Shown piece after piece: positions 7,870-17,051 of a stretch of 64,000 bases of DNA. The stretch spans positions 4,594,001 through 4,658,000 of the forward strand of contig NZ_JALJXF010000001.1 of assembly GCF_024169925.1 (NCBI RefSeq), written 5' to 3'. Made by a program: the position numbers and the translations under genes. The stretch is from Methylorubrum extorquens. Its GTDB lineage: Bacteria; Pseudomonadota; Alphaproteobacteria; Rhizobiales; Beijerinckiaceae. Positions within the stretch are counted from its first letter, which is position 1, and every line of letters begins with the position of its first letter. The notes beneath the pieces were generated by a model that saw nothing but the letters and a program-made list of their open reading frames with translations, was not told where the DNA came from and ran no database searches.

Positions 7870-8511
7870 ATGCCGTCAGACTTCCACGAGGTCCGCTTTC
7901 CCCTCGATGTCGCCTTGCGCGGCAGCGGCGGCCCGGTGCGGCGCACCGAGATCGTCACGCTGGCGTCGGGCCGTGAACATCGCAACAGCCGCTGGGCGGA
8001 TTCGCGCCGCCGCTACGATGCCGGGCTCGGCATCCGCACCCTCGATGCCCTGCACGCGGTGCTCGGCTTCTTCGAGGAGCGGCGCGGACGGCTCTACGGC
8101 TTCCGCTACCGCGACCGGGTCGATCACCGCTCCGGCCCGCCCTCGCGGGCGCCCGCGCCGACCGATCAGCGGATCGGCACCGGCGACGGCACGACCCGCG
8201 TCTTCGCCCTCGCCAAGAGCTACGGGAGCGGGCCGGAGGCCTACCGCCGCACCATCGCCAAGCCGGTGGCCGGCAGCGTGCGCGTGGCGGTGAACGGTGC
8301 TGAGGTGGCAGCCCCGAAGCTCTCCGTCGATCCGGCCACGGGCCAAGTCGTCTTCGCCGCCGACGCGGTGCCGCCCGTGGGTGCCGCCGTCACCGCGGGC
8401 TTCGAGTTCGACGTGCCGGTCCGCTTTGATACCGACGAACTCACCGTCGATCTCGCTGCCTTCACCGCCGGCGAGGTGCCGCACATCCCGCTGATCGAGA
8501 TCCTGCCCTGA
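7870..8511 (+). CDS. Distal tail protein, DUF2460/TIGR02217 (GTA gp12)
   Basis: Start placed at ATG 7870, with AGGAG about 8 bases upstream; GTG 7855 in frame is less likely. The 213-residue protein begins with FHEVRFPLDVALRGSGGPVRRTEIVTLASGREHRNSRW, the defining pattern of the GTA gp12/TIGR02217 family. Then come LGIRTLDALHAVLGFFEERRGRLYGFRYRD and a C-terminal FDVPVRFDTDELTVDLAAF. It is a beta-rich hub component at the tail tip. Confidence 0.9.
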   Translation: MPSDFHEVRFPLDVALRGSGGPVRRTEIVTLASGREHRNSRWADSRRRYDAGLGIRTLDALHAVLGFFEERRGRLYGFRYRDRVDHRSGPPSRAPAPTDQRIGTGDGTTRVFALAKSYGSGPEAYRRTIAKPVAGSVRVAVNGAEVAAPKLSVDPATGQVVFAADAVPPVGAAVTAGFEFDVPVRFDTDELTVDLAAFTAGEVPHIPLIEILP

Positions 8512-8521
8512 GGGGAAGCCG

Positions 8522-9415
8522 ATGCGCGCCGTTCCGCCCCGTCTCGCCACCCGCTTGGAGGGCGGTGCGACCACGCTTTGCCGCTGCTGGTCCCTGCGCC
8601 GCCGCGACGGCCTCGTCCTCGGCTTCACCGACCACGACCGCGATCTCATCCTCAATGGCGTGACCTACGCCGCCCGCAGCGGGCTGGAGGCGGCCGAGGC
8701 CAGTGCGGAACTGGGCTTTGCCGTCGGCGGGGGCGAGGTGGCGGGCGCACTGACCTCGGCCGGGCTCACGGAAGCCGACGTCGCGGCAGGGCTCTATGAC
8801 GGGGCGGGGGTCGAGACCTGGTTGGTCGATTGGGCCGAGCCCGAGGCGCGCCTGCTCCTCGATGTGGCGACCCTTGGCGAGATCCGCCGGGAGGGGGGCG
8901 CCTTCGTCGCCGAACTGCGCGGGCTGATGCATCGCCTCGACGTCACCGTCGGGCGCAGCTTCCGCGCTGCCTGCGACGCGGAACTCGGCGACGCCCGCTG
9001 CCGCGTCGATCTGAGCGATCCGCGCTTCCGCGCGACCGGAACCGTACGGGCCGCGCCCGAGCCCGGCCGGCTCAGCGTCGCGCTGGCGGGGAGCTTCGCC
9101 GCGGGATGGTTCTCCGGCGGGCGCCTGACCTGGGATACGGGCGCCAATGCCGGACATGCCGCGGATCTGCGCGGCCATCGCCGTGACGGCGCGGCGGCGA
9201 TCCTCGACCTGTGGGATCCACCGCCGCGTCCGGCCGCGACCGGCGATGCCTTCACTCTCGTCGCCGGCTGCTACAAGAGCCTCGCCGCCTGCCGCGAAAA
9301 GTTCGCCAACACCCTCAACTTCCAGGGTTTTCCCCATATGCCCGGCAACGACTTCGTGCTGCGCGCAGGGCCCGAGGCCGGAGCACGCCTCGACGGCTCC
9401 AGCCTGTTCCGATGA
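8522..9415 (+). CDS. Tail tip hub protein, DUF2163 (GTA gp13)
   Basis: Protein of 297 residues. The start MRAVPPRLATRLEGGATTLCRCWSLRRRDGLVLGFTDHDRDL is the DUF2163 signature. Four cysteines in the C-terminal half (ACDAELGDARCRVDL and GCYKSLAACREKF) are the set that binds an iron-sulfur cluster in the characterised RcGTA hub protein gp13; the cluster is known from the family, the cysteines are seen here. It follows gp12 after 10 bases and precedes the NlpC/P60 gene by 7. Confidence 0.9.
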   Translation: MRAVPPRLATRLEGGATTLCRCWSLRRRDGLVLGFTDHDRDLILNGVTYAARSGLEAAEASAELGFAVGGGEVAGALTSAGLTEADVAAGLYDGAGVETWLVDWAEPEARLLLDVATLGEIRREGGAFVAELRGLMHRLDVTVGRSFRAACDAELGDARCRVDLSDPRFRATGTVRAAPEPGRLSVALAGSFAAGWFSGGRLTWDTGANAGHAADLRGHRRDGAAAILDLWDPPPRPAATGDAFTLVAGCYKSLAACREKFANTLNFQGFPHMPGNDFVLRAGPEAGARLDGSSLFR

Positions 9416-9422
9416 GGCCACC

Positions 9423-9887
9423 ATGGATGTCGATGCGTCGCCGCTGCCTGAGCGGATCGTGGCGGAGGCCCGCGCCTGGGCCGGAACGCCCTACCGGCAT
9501 CAAGCCTCGCTGAAGCGCGTCGGTTGCGACTGTCTCGGCCTGCTCCGTGGGGTTTGGCGGGCGGTGCTCGGACCCGAGCCGGAGGAGGCGCCGCCCTACG
9601 CTGCCACCTGGGCCGAATCGGCACCGGCCGGCAGCGACCCGCTGCTCGCTGCCGCGCGCCGGCATCTCGTGCCGATCGCTGGGCCGCTGAGCACCTACCA
9701 GCCCCAGGCAGGCGACGTCCTGCTCTTCGCGTTTCGCGCATATTTGCCGGCAAAACACTGTGCGATCGCGACCGGCCCGGCGGCGATGATCCACGCCCAT
9801 GACGGCGCGGCGGTGACCGAGGTTGCCCTCACGCCGTGGTGGCGGCGCCACCTCGCCCACGCCTTCCGCTTTCCCGATCCGCTCTGA
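9423..9887 (+). CDS. NlpC/P60 tail peptidase (GTA gp14)
   Basis: Protein of 154 residues from ATG 9423. It has the NlpC/P60 cysteine peptidase layout: catalytic Cys37 in VGCDCLGL after the conserved WxGTPY, and His112 in LPAKHCAIA. These enzymes cut peptide stems of peptidoglycan and let the particle cross the recipient cell wall. Context between gp13 and the large gp15 is canonical for GTAs. Confidence 0.9.
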   Translation: MDVDASPLPERIVAEARAWAGTPYRHQASLKRVGCDCLGLLRGVWRAVLGPEPEEAPPYAATWAESAPAGSDPLLAAARRHLVPIAGPLSTYQPQAGDVLLFAFRAYLPAKHCAIATGPAAMIHAHDGAAVTEVALTPWWRRHLAHAFRFPDPL

Positions 9888-9913
9888 ACCACCCGTCTGC
9901 CGGAGGCACCGCC

Positions 9914-12900
9914 ATGACGACGCTCGTCCTGCAAACCGCCGGCGAGGCGGTCGGCAATGCGCTCGGCGGCCCCATCGGCGGGATGATCGGGCGCGTGGCC
10001 GGTGCGGCCGGGGGCGCGGCGCTCGACGACGCGCTGTTCGGCGCCGGCACGAGCCCGCGCTTCGTGGACGGGCCGCGGCTGACCGAACTCGGCGGCCTCG
10101 CCTCCACCGAGGGCGCGCCGGTGCCCCGCGTCTACGGCCGGGCGCGCGTCGGCGGCACTTTGATCTGGGCGACGCGCCCGCTCGAGATCGCCAACACCAC
10201 GGTGGAGCGGTCCTCCTCCGGCTCGAAGGGCGGGGCGGGTGGGCAGAAGACCGTGCGCACCGCCTACAGCACTTTCATCAGTCTCGCCGTCGGGCTCTGC
10301 GCGGGCGAGATCGCCCTGGTTCGCCGGATCTGGGCGGATGGCAGCGAACTCGACCTGACGACGCTCAATTGGCGCGTCCATCCCGGCTCGGCGACGCAGG
10401 CGCCCGACCCCCTCATCGTCGCCAAGGAAGGGGCGGACAACGCGCCGGCCTATCGCGGCCTCGCCTACGTCGTGTTCGAGCGTCTGCCGCTCGCCGCCTT
10501 CGGCAACCGCATCCCGCAATTCGCTCTCGAAGTGATCCGCCCCGTCGCCGGGCTGGCGGGCAAGATCCGCGCAGTCTGCCTGATTCCCGGCTCTACCGAG
10601 TTCGGTCTCGATCCGCTCGCCGTCAGCGAGGATGCGGGATTCGGTTCTACGAAGCCGGCAAACCGTTTTCAGTTCCAGGGCGCGAGCGATGTCGTCGCCT
10701 CCCTTGATGCGCTCCAGGCTTTATGCCCGCGGCTCAAGCGGGTTTCGGTCGTAACGAGCTGGTTCGGCGACGATTTACGCGCCGGGCACTGCACCGTGAC
10801 GCCGCGGGTCGATGCGACGGCGAAGGCGACGACGGGCGAGCCCTGGTCCGTCGCCGGGCTGAGCCGCGCCGCGGCGCGGGCCGTTTCCCGCTCCGGCGGC
10901 ACCGCCGCCTATGGCGGTACGCCGTCCGATGCCGGGCTTGGGCGGTTGGTGGCAGACCTCACCCGCCGCGGCCTTGCCGTGGTGCTCTATCCCTTCGTGA
11001 TGATGGACGTGCCGGCAGGCAACGCCCTTCCAGACCCGTACCGGCCCGGTGAAACGCAGCCGGCTTACCCTTGGCGTGGGCGCATCACCTGCGATCCTGC
11101 TCCCGACCGAGCTGGAAGCCCGGACGGAACCGGCGGTGCGGCCGATCAGGTCGCGGCGTTCTTCGACGGGCCGCAGGGCTACCGGGCGATGATTCTGCAC
11201 TATGCCGGCCTCGCCGCCGGTTGGGCGGCGGCCGGGTCGCCGCTTGCCGGTTTCATCCTCGGCAGCGAGTTCGTCGGCCTGACGCGGGTGCGCGGGCCGG
11301 CCGGCGCCTATCCGGCGGTCGAGGGGCTCCGGCGCCTCGCCACGGAGGTCCGCGCCCGCCTCGGCCGCGATGTGAGCCTCGTCTACGCCGCCGACTGGAC
11401 CGAGTACGGCGCCCATGTCCGCGAAGGCGGCGCCTCCGTGCGCTTCCCCCTCGATCCGCTGTTTGCCGATCCGTCCATCAATGCCGTCGGCATCGACTAC
11501 TACCCGCCGATCTCGGATTGGCGTGACGGGCCTGATCATCGCGACGCGGCGGAGGCGGCGAGCTTCTACGACCGCGCCTATCTCAAGAACCGCCTCGGCG
11601 CGGGCGAGGCGTTCGACTGGTACTATGCCAGCCCCGAGGATCGCGCCGCGCAACACCGCACGCCGATCACCGACGGCGCCCACAACAAGCCGTGGATCTA
11701 CCGGGCCAAGGATCTCGTCGCGTGGTGGTCGAACCCGCATGTCGAGCGGAGCGGCGGCGTCGAGACCGGGCCGACGGCCTGGGTGCCGGGAGCCAAGCCG
11801 ATCTGGCTCACCGAGATCGGCATCCCGGCGGTCGACCGCGGCACCAACGGACCCAACGTCTTTCCCGATCCGAAATCGTCCGAGAACGCGGTTCCGCCCT
11901 TCTCCCGCGGCACCCGCGACGACCTGATCCAGACCCGCGGCCTCGACGCGATCCTGGCGCGTTTCGATGCCGAGGCGGACGGTTTTGAGCCGGCTCACAA
12001 TCCGGTCTCGCCGCTCTATGGCGGCTGGATGATCCCGGCCGAGGACATCTACGTCTGGGCCTGGGATGCCCGGCCGTTTCCGGCCTTCCCCGATTTCACC
12101 ACCGTGTGGTCGGACGCCGCCAACTGGGCCCTCGGTCACTGGATCACCGGCCGGATCGAGGGGGTGGAACTCGACCGGCTGATCGCGGCGATCCTGGCCG
12201 ATCTCGGCATCGATGCGCCCCTCGACATCCATGCCGCCGGCTTCCTCGACGGCGCCGTGCTCGACAGGCCACTCTCCGCGCGCGAGGCGCTGGAACCGCT
12301 CACCCGGCTGTTTAACCTGGACGTCTCGGTCTCCGCAGGCACCCTACGGGTTCGCGATGGGCGCAGGAGCGCGCCCGCCATGCTCGACGCGGGCGACCTC
12401 GTTCTCGGCGAGGGCGAGGCGGCCCCCTTGCGCCGGGTGCGGGCGCAGGAGAGCGAGCTGCCGCGCTCCGTCGCGATCGGTTTTTCCGACGGCGAGAGCC
12501 CGGATTACCGCCGCGCTACCGTATCGGCCGCACGCCCGGCCGGAGCGCGGCGGCAGGAAGTACGCGTCGAGGCGGCGGTCGTCACACGGCGCGACGCCGT
12601 GCAGACGCTGGCGGAGACCGTCCTCGATGCGGCGCTCGCGGGTCGGGACACGGCGGCCTTCGGGGTGAGCCCGCGCCGGATCGATCTGGAGCCGGGCGAT
12701 GTGGTCGCGCTCCCGGACGAGAGGGGCGGGACGCTTCACCGGATCGTGCGGATCGACGACGCGCCGACGGGCCGCCGGATCGAGACCCGCGCGGTGCCGC
12801 TGCCCCGGCCCGATCCCGCGCTCACCGCGCCGGCCCCGAGAACAGGCCGGAGGCCGCCGGCCATGCCGGGGCCGGTCTTCGCCCTGCCGCTGGTCCTGCC

Positions 12901-13822
12901 GGTGGAACGTGGCGACCCGGTGCCGCTCGTCTATCTCGCGGTCTCGGCCGATCCCTGGCCCGGCGCCGTCGCGGTCTGGCGCTCGGCCGGGGAGGGGGCG
13001 CCGTTCGCGTTCCACCGCACCCTCGACCATCCGGCCTGCCTCGGTCGCACGCTGACCCCGCTGCCCCCGAGCCCGCTCTGGCGCTTCGACCGCAACGCCC
13101 GCCTCGACGTCACCCTACGCCACGCGGAGGGGTTGAGCGCCATCGGCGAGGCCGCCGCGCTGGCCGGCGGAAACCTGTTCGCGGTGATCGGCGCGGACGG
13201 GGCGGTCGAGATCCTGTCCGCGGCGAAAGCCGAACTGGTCGGGGCAGAGACGTGGCGGCTCTCGGGACTGCTGCGGGGGCTGGCCGGTAGCGAGGCCGCC
13301 GCCGGCCGATCTGCGAGCGCGGGCAGCTCCATCGTGCGCCTCGATGAAGGCGCCGTACGGCCCCTCGTGGATCGGCTCGACGAGGTCGGCCGCCGCTTCC
13401 TCTACCGGGTCGGCCCGGCGGAGCGCGATCCGGCCGACCCCGCCTTCGTCGGCTTCGCGGCCACAGCCGACCTGACCGCCTTCGTTCCCTTGAGCCCGGT
13501 TCACCTGCGCGCCCGGCGCGAGGCCGGCGGCATCCGCTTCCAGTGGATCCGGCGGGCGCGGCGCGATGCCGATGCCTGGGAGCCGGCCGACGTACCACCG
13601 GGCGCGGGGACCGAGGCCTACCGCCTCGACATCCTCGCCGAGGACGGGCGGATTCTGCGCAGCCTGAGCAGCGACACGACGAGCGCGCTCTACGCCACCG
13701 CCGACGAGATCGCCGATTTCGGCGTGCGCCGCACCGAGATCGACGCCGCATTGGTGTCGATCGATCGGCTCGCAGGCCCCGGCCCCACCCGCCGGACACG
13801 GGTGAGCCTGCGGACCGTCTGA
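9914..13822 (+). CDS. GTA TIM-barrel host-specificity protein (gp15)
   Basis: Start ATG 9914 follows CGGAGG. The 1302-residue product is the usual size for GTA gp15. Residues 1-60 are Gly/Ala rich (GNALGGPIGGMIGRVAGAAGG), then GAPVPRVYGRARVGGTLIW. The central region (about 420-740) contains the glycoside-hydrolase-like TIM-barrel domain with VYAADWTEYG, AVGIDYYPPISDWRD and PIWLTEIGIPAVDRGTN. The C-terminal half resembles phage tail protein domains and ends in a fibronectin-like region. It forms the tail tip and probably recognises or digests surface glycans. Confidence 0.92.
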   Translation: MTTLVLQTAGEAVGNALGGPIGGMIGRVAGAAGGAALDDALFGAGTSPRFVDGPRLTELGGLASTEGAPVPRVYGRARVGGTLIWATRPLEIANTTVERSSSGSKGGAGGQKTVRTAYSTFISLAVGLCAGEIALVRRIWADGSELDLTTLNWRVHPGSATQAPDPLIVAKEGADNAPAYRGLAYVVFERLPLAAFGNRIPQFALEVIRPVAGLAGKIRAVCLIPGSTEFGLDPLAVSEDAGFGSTKPANRFQFQGASDVVASLDALQALCPRLKRVSVVTSWFGDDLRAGHCTVTPRVDATAKATTGEPWSVAGLSRAAARAVSRSGGTAAYGGTPSDAGLGRLVADLTRRGLAVVLYPFVMMDVPAGNALPDPYRPGETQPAYPWRGRITCDPAPDRAGSPDGTGGAADQVAAFFDGPQGYRAMILHYAGLAAGWAAAGSPLAGFILGSEFVGLTRVRGPAGAYPAVEGLRRLATEVRARLGRDVSLVYAADWTEYGAHVREGGASVRFPLDPLFADPSINAVGIDYYPPISDWRDGPDHRDAAEAASFYDRAYLKNRLGAGEAFDWYYASPEDRAAQHRTPITDGAHNKPWIYRAKDLVAWWSNPHVERSGGVETGPTAWVPGAKPIWLTEIGIPAVDRGTNGPNVFPDPKSSENAVPPFSRGTRDDLIQTRGLDAILARFDAEADGFEPAHNPVSPLYGGWMIPAEDIYVWAWDARPFPAFPDFTTVWSDAANWALGHWITGRIEGVELDRLIAAILADLGIDAPLDIHAAGFLDGAVLDRPLSAREALEPLTRLFNLDVSVSAGTLRVRDGRRSAPAMLDAGDLVLGEGEAAPLRRVRAQESELPRSVAIGFSDGESPDYRRATVSAARPAGARRQEVRVEAAVVTRRDAVQTLAETVLDAALAGRDTAAFGVSPRRIDLEPGDVVALPDERGGTLHRIVRIDDAPTGRRIETRAVPLPRPDPALTAPAPRTGRRPPAMPGPVFALPLVLPVERGDPVPLVYLAVSADPWPGAVAVWRSAGEGAPFAFHRTLDHPACLGRTLTPLPPSPLWRFDRNARLDVTLRHAEGLSAIGEAAALAGGNLFAVIGADGAVEILSAAKAELVGAETWRLSGLLRGLAGSEAAAGRSASAGSSIVRLDEGAVRPLVDRLDEVGRRFLYRVGPAERDPADPAFVGFAATADLTAFVPLSPVHLRARREAGGIRFQWIRRARRDADAWEPADVPPGAGTEAYRLDILAEDGRILRSLSSDTTSALYATADEIADFGVRRTEIDAALVSIDRLAGPGPTRRTRVSLRTV

Positions 13823-13846
13823 CATCTCACGCTGACGGAGTGGCCC

Positions 13847-14929
13847 ATGGCCGATACGACCCCGAGCCTCGCCCTGCCGCTGATCGCGGGAGGGCAGGCG
13901 CAGAAGCATGTCACCCACAACGAGGCCCTGGCGTTGCTCGACGCGCTGGTGCAGCTCGCCGTCCTCGACAAGGATCGGGCCGCGCCACCCGCGAGCCCGG
14001 CCGAGGGCGACCGCTACCTGATCGTCTCGGGCAACCCGAGCGGGGCCTGGACCGGCTGGGCCGGGCGCATCGCCCGCTTCCAAGACGGTGCGTGGCTGTC
14101 CCTCAAGCCGCTTGCGGGTTGGACGGCCTACGTCGCCGACGAGGTCGAACTCTACACCTTCACCGGCTCGGCCTGGATGCCGTTCCGCGCGACCATCTCC
14201 GCCTTGCACAACCTGACCCGCCTCGGGCTCGGCACCGGGGCGGATGCGGACAATCCCTTCGCGGCCAAGCTCAACAAGGCGCTCTGGACCGCTTTGCCGA
14301 TCGCCGAGGGCGGCAGCGGCGATCTGCGCTACACCCTCAACAAGCAGGCGGCCGGCAACACCCTCTCCCTGCTGATGCAGACCGGGTTCTCCGCCCGCGC
14401 CGAGATCGGCCTGACCGGCGACGACGACCTTCGCGTAAAAGTCTCCCCGAATGGTGGCGACTGGTTCGATGCGCTGCGGATCGCGCGCGCGACGGGCCGG
14501 GTCGCCTTTCCCGGCCGGATCACCGTTGCGGACGTACCGGTGCTGACGGCGCAGGTGATCGCCGGCAATAGCGGGCCGGGCTCCTTTCCGGCCGGGGGGA
14601 CACGGTACTTCACCAACGCCCTCGTCGGCGGCCACCAGAGCGAGGTCTACGCCGCCGCCGGGCGGCGGGGGCGATTCCGGGATCTGCGGGTCGTGACGCA
14701 GGGCGCGCCCGGCGCCGGCGAGAGCTGGACCTTCACGCTCCAGAACCTGTTCACCGGCACGGCCCTGACCTGCACGATCGCCGGGGCCGGCTCCAACCAA
14801 GCGGCCGACCTCGTCAACAGCGCGGTCTTCGAGGCGGCGGACCGCTGGTGCCTCAAGATCGTGGCGAGCAGCGGGGCGCAGTCCACGACCAACATCCTGT
14901 TCTCGCTGCTGTTCGAGGGCCTTGAATAG
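13847..14929 (+). CDS. DUF2793 protein, probable tail fibre/adhesin
   Basis: Protein of 360 residues. The first 110 residues (PSLALPLIAGGQAQKHVTHNEALALLDALVQLAVLD, then GDRYLIVSGNPSGAWTGWAGRIARFQDG) are the DUF2793 signature, found beside GTA and phage tail genes in Alphaproteobacteria. The C-terminal part is Gly/Ser/Thr rich and beta-like, suggesting a receptor-binding fibre. It starts 24 bases after gp15, so it is likely co-transcribed. Function is inferred from context. Confidence 0.8.
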   Translation: MADTTPSLALPLIAGGQAQKHVTHNEALALLDALVQLAVLDKDRAAPPASPAEGDRYLIVSGNPSGAWTGWAGRIARFQDGAWLSLKPLAGWTAYVADEVELYTFTGSAWMPFRATISALHNLTRLGLGTGADADNPFAAKLNKALWTALPIAEGGSGDLRYTLNKQAAGNTLSLLMQTGFSARAEIGLTGDDDLRVKVSPNGGDWFDALRIARATGRVAFPGRITVADVPVLTAQVIAGNSGPGSFPAGGTRYFTNALVGGHQSEVYAAAGRRGRFRDLRVVTQGAPGAGESWTFTLQNLFTGTALTCTIAGAGSNQAADLVNSAVFEAADRWCLKIVASSGAQSTTNILFSLLFEGLE

Positions 14930-14985
14930 GCCGCCGGCCGCCGAGGTTGACGTTCGACCCATCCCCTCAAAACCGGAGATTGACG

Positions 14986-15549
14986 ATGGACCTCAGTGCC
15001 GTCGGCCGCGCCGTGCTGATCGCCCGGGAGGGGCGGCGGCTGCAGGCCTACCGCGACAGCGTGGGTGTCTGGACCATCGGCATCGGCCACACCGCCGCCG
15101 CCGGGCCGCCCGTGCCGCGGGCGGGCCTGCGCATCGGCGCCGGGGAGGCGGACGCGATCTTCACCCGCGACGTCGCGGCCTTCGTCCGCACCGTCGCCGA
15201 GGCGATCCCCGAGCCGCTGCCGCAGCACGCCTTCGATGCGCTGGTCTCGCTCTGCTTCAACATCGGCCCGGCGGCTTTCCTGCGCTCCACGGTGCTGCGG
15301 CGCCTGCGGGCCGGCGACCGGGCGGGCGCGGGCGAAGCGATCCTGATGTGGAACCGCCCCGCCGTGATCATCCCCCGCCGACAGGGCGAGTTCGACCAGT
15401 TCCGCACGCCCTACGAGACCGCCCTGCCGCGCGCCCGGCGCGGCGATGCGGGGCCTGTCTCCGCTCCCGCCGCAGCCCCGCCCTCACCGCCCGGCGCTCG
15501 GCCCGGCTGGGGCGCGCGCCTGCGGGACTGGCTGCGCGCCGGCCGCTGA
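14986..15549 (+). CDS. GH24 lysozyme (endolysin)
   Basis: Start ATG 14986 is preceded by CGGAGA; an upstream ATG at 14947 has no ribosome site. The 187-residue protein has the exact T4-lysozyme spacing E15-x8-D24-x5-T30 in REGRRLQAYRDSVGVWTIGIGHT, followed by AFDALVSLCFNIG. It hydrolyses the glycan chain of peptidoglycan. No signal peptide is visible, so release would need a holin. A basic, Pro/Ala-rich tail (about residues 150-187) follows the domain. It lies directly downstream of the tail genes. Confidence 0.9.
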   Translation: MDLSAVGRAVLIAREGRRLQAYRDSVGVWTIGIGHTAAAGPPVPRAGLRIGAGEADAIFTRDVAAFVRTVAEAIPEPLPQHAFDALVSLCFNIGPAAFLRSTVLRRLRAGDRAGAGEAILMWNRPAVIIPRRQGEFDQFRTPYETALPRARRGDAGPVSAPAAAPPSPPGARPGWGARLRDWLRAGR

Positions 15550-15580
15550 CCCCTTCTTTCGCCCCGAAAGGATCGTTCCC

Positions 15581-16186
15581 ATGACGCCGACCAAGGTGAC
15601 ATCCAACAAGGTCCTCGTTCGAAGCTTTGCCCGAACAATGGCACGGGTTTTCCTCGTCAGACCCGTCCTGCCGCCGCTCCTCCTGCTCGGCTGTTGCTGC
15701 GCGCCCGCGCACGCGACCCCGCTCCCCGTCATCGACGCGGCAACGCTGGTCTTGCCCTGGGGCGACGCCGTCGTGGCGCTCGTCCAGGGATTGTCCGCGC
15801 TGCTGACGCCGATGCTCGTCGCCGGGCTCGCGGCGGTGCTCGCGCGCTTCGGCGGTCCCTTGCGGCTCCTCGTCACCGACGCGCTGGTCGAGCGCCTCGT
15901 GCGCAACGCCACCGACTACGCCCTGAACGCCGTGGCCGGCGCCGTCCGCGGGCGCAGGCTGACCGTCTCCGTCGGCTCGGCGGTGATCGCGCGGGCCGTG
16001 CAGCGGGCGCTCGATCAGGCGCCGGCCTGGCTGATCCGGGCGGCGGGCGGCGGCGAGGGCGTCGCGGAGAAGGTGTTCCGGTCCCTGCCCCTGGAGGCGG
16101 CGGCGACCGCCGGCAACACCCTCGAACCCGCTCTGGAACGCGCCCTGGGGCAAGGGACCGCGCGGGGGAGCCGCAAGGCCGTCTGA
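15581..16186 (+). CDS. Membrane/secreted hypothetical protein of GTA cluster
   Basis: Start ATG 15581 with AAAGGA about 11 bases upstream. The 201-residue protein has a strong N-terminal hydrophobic segment (about 23-43, containing LLLLGCCC, which could act as a lipobox), then a second hydrophobic stretch LSALLTPMLVAGLAAVLARFGG near 70-90. The rest is Ala/Arg-rich and helical. No known domain is recognised. Its place between lysozyme and another small membrane protein suggests a holin or spanin-like role, which is inference only. Confidence 0.65.
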   Translation: MTPTKVTSNKVLVRSFARTMARVFLVRPVLPPLLLLGCCCAPAHATPLPVIDAATLVLPWGDAVVALVQGLSALLTPMLVAGLAAVLARFGGPLRLLVTDALVERLVRNATDYALNAVAGAVRGRRLTVSVGSAVIARAVQRALDQAPAWLIRAAGGGEGVAEKVFRSLPLEAAATAGNTLEPALERALGQGTARGSRKAV

Positions 16187-16235
16187 TCGTCCGGTATCGC
16201 GCAAGACCGGAGCCGATGATCCGGGAGGCGGTGCA

Positions 16236-16589
16236 ATGGACAAGATCGCAGCCGAAGCCGCGCGTCTCCTCTTCGCCGATGGGGGCACGGGCTGGATCGT
16301 CGCTGTGCTGCTGGGGCTGGCCTGCCTCCACCTCTACCGGGACGGCCTGCGCGTGCTGGAAGCGCGCATCGCCGAGACGGGCGCCACCGCCGCGGCACTG
16401 GAGCGCGCTTCGCAGACCAACGCGGCGGTGGCCGCCGCCCTGGAGAGCCGCACCCGCGTGCTGGAGGATCTGGTCCGGCTCACGGGCGAGACCGCTCGGG
16501 CGGTCGCGCGTAGCGACGAGCGCGCCCGGGAACGGTTCGAGGACCTCCTGCGGCGCATCGGCGAGTTGCAGCACCGGCCGAATCTCTGA
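16236..16589 (+). CDS. Small single-pass membrane protein with coiled coil
   Basis: Protein of 117 residues from ATG 16236 with a GGGAGG site 10 bases upstream. Residues 17-36 (GWIVAVLLGLACLHLYRDGL) form one membrane segment, followed by an Ala/Glu/Arg-rich helix to the end with heptad-like spacing. The layout resembles small phage holin- or spanin-type proteins, but no family is recognised. It follows the previous gene by 49 bases. Confidence 0.6.
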   Translation: MDKIAAEAARLLFADGGTGWIVAVLLGLACLHLYRDGLRVLEARIAETGATAAALERASQTNAAVAAALESRTRVLEDLVRLTGETARAVARSDERARERFEDLLRRIGELQHRPNL

Positions 16590-16609
16590 CACGCGATACG
16601 GAGTCTTCC

Positions 16610-16861
16610 ATGCTCGGCCGTCGCTCCTCCGCTCATGCTTGCGCCGCCGGCTCGGAGGGAGCCAAGTCGCGGGCCTCCCGCCGAAGCCGGTCCCGTGCCG
16701 CCGCCGGCCGCCTGGAGGCGGCGCGCCACGGTTTCGAGCGATCACTGATCACGCTGCGCCGGGCCGCCCTCGACGCGGTCGACAGCGGTGATCTGGCAAG
16801 CCTGGCCATGCGCGTGTGTGGTGAGCGTCGCCTTCACGCCAGTAGGGAGGGGACGGCGTGA
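16610..16861 (+). CDS. Small basic hypothetical protein
   Basis: An 83-residue product, rich in Arg, Ala and Ser, with a GGAG ribosome site 8 bases before ATG 16610 and high GC at third positions in its middle part. It starts 20 bases after the preceding stop, so it is probably the last gene of the lysis-end operon. No domain is recognised. The Arg/Ser-rich first half (RASRRSRSRAAAGRLEAARHGFERSL) could bind nucleic acid, but this is speculative. Confidence 0.45.
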   Translation: MLGRRSSAHACAAGSEGAKSRASRRSRSRAAAGRLEAARHGFERSLITLRRAALDAVDSGDLASLAMRVCGERRLHASREGTA

Positions 16862-17008
16862 AGGCGGCCGGCCCTGCGCAGTCCTGCCCAGGGAACCGCG
16901 TCGGCGATTCCGCCTTGTCCCCGGCAACATCGCCGACCCGGACATGGCCCTCGACCGCAAGACATCTACGACGGCAGCATCCCCCTCGGGTGCGCCTGCG
17001 CTCGCAAA

Positions 17009-17030
17009 CATTCAGGGCGCATTCAGTGCG
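17009..17030 (+). promoter_or_regulatory. 11-bp tandem repeat, candidate response-regulator box
   Basis: Two adjacent 11-base units, CATTCAGGGCG and CATTCAGTGCG, differ at one position. An 11-base period is the standard spacing for OmpR/PhoP-type dimers bound on one DNA face. The repeat ends 21 bases before the ATG of the PepSY gene that leads the two-component operon, so autoregulation is likely. Binding is inferred. Confidence 0.5.
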
Positions 17031-17051
17031 CTGGCGCGACAGTCATTCTCG

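Noticed and set aside
13115..14962. A 615-codon minus-strand frame
   Set aside because: It is antisense to gp15 and the DUF2793 gene, with no recognisable domain; a GC-driven shadow.
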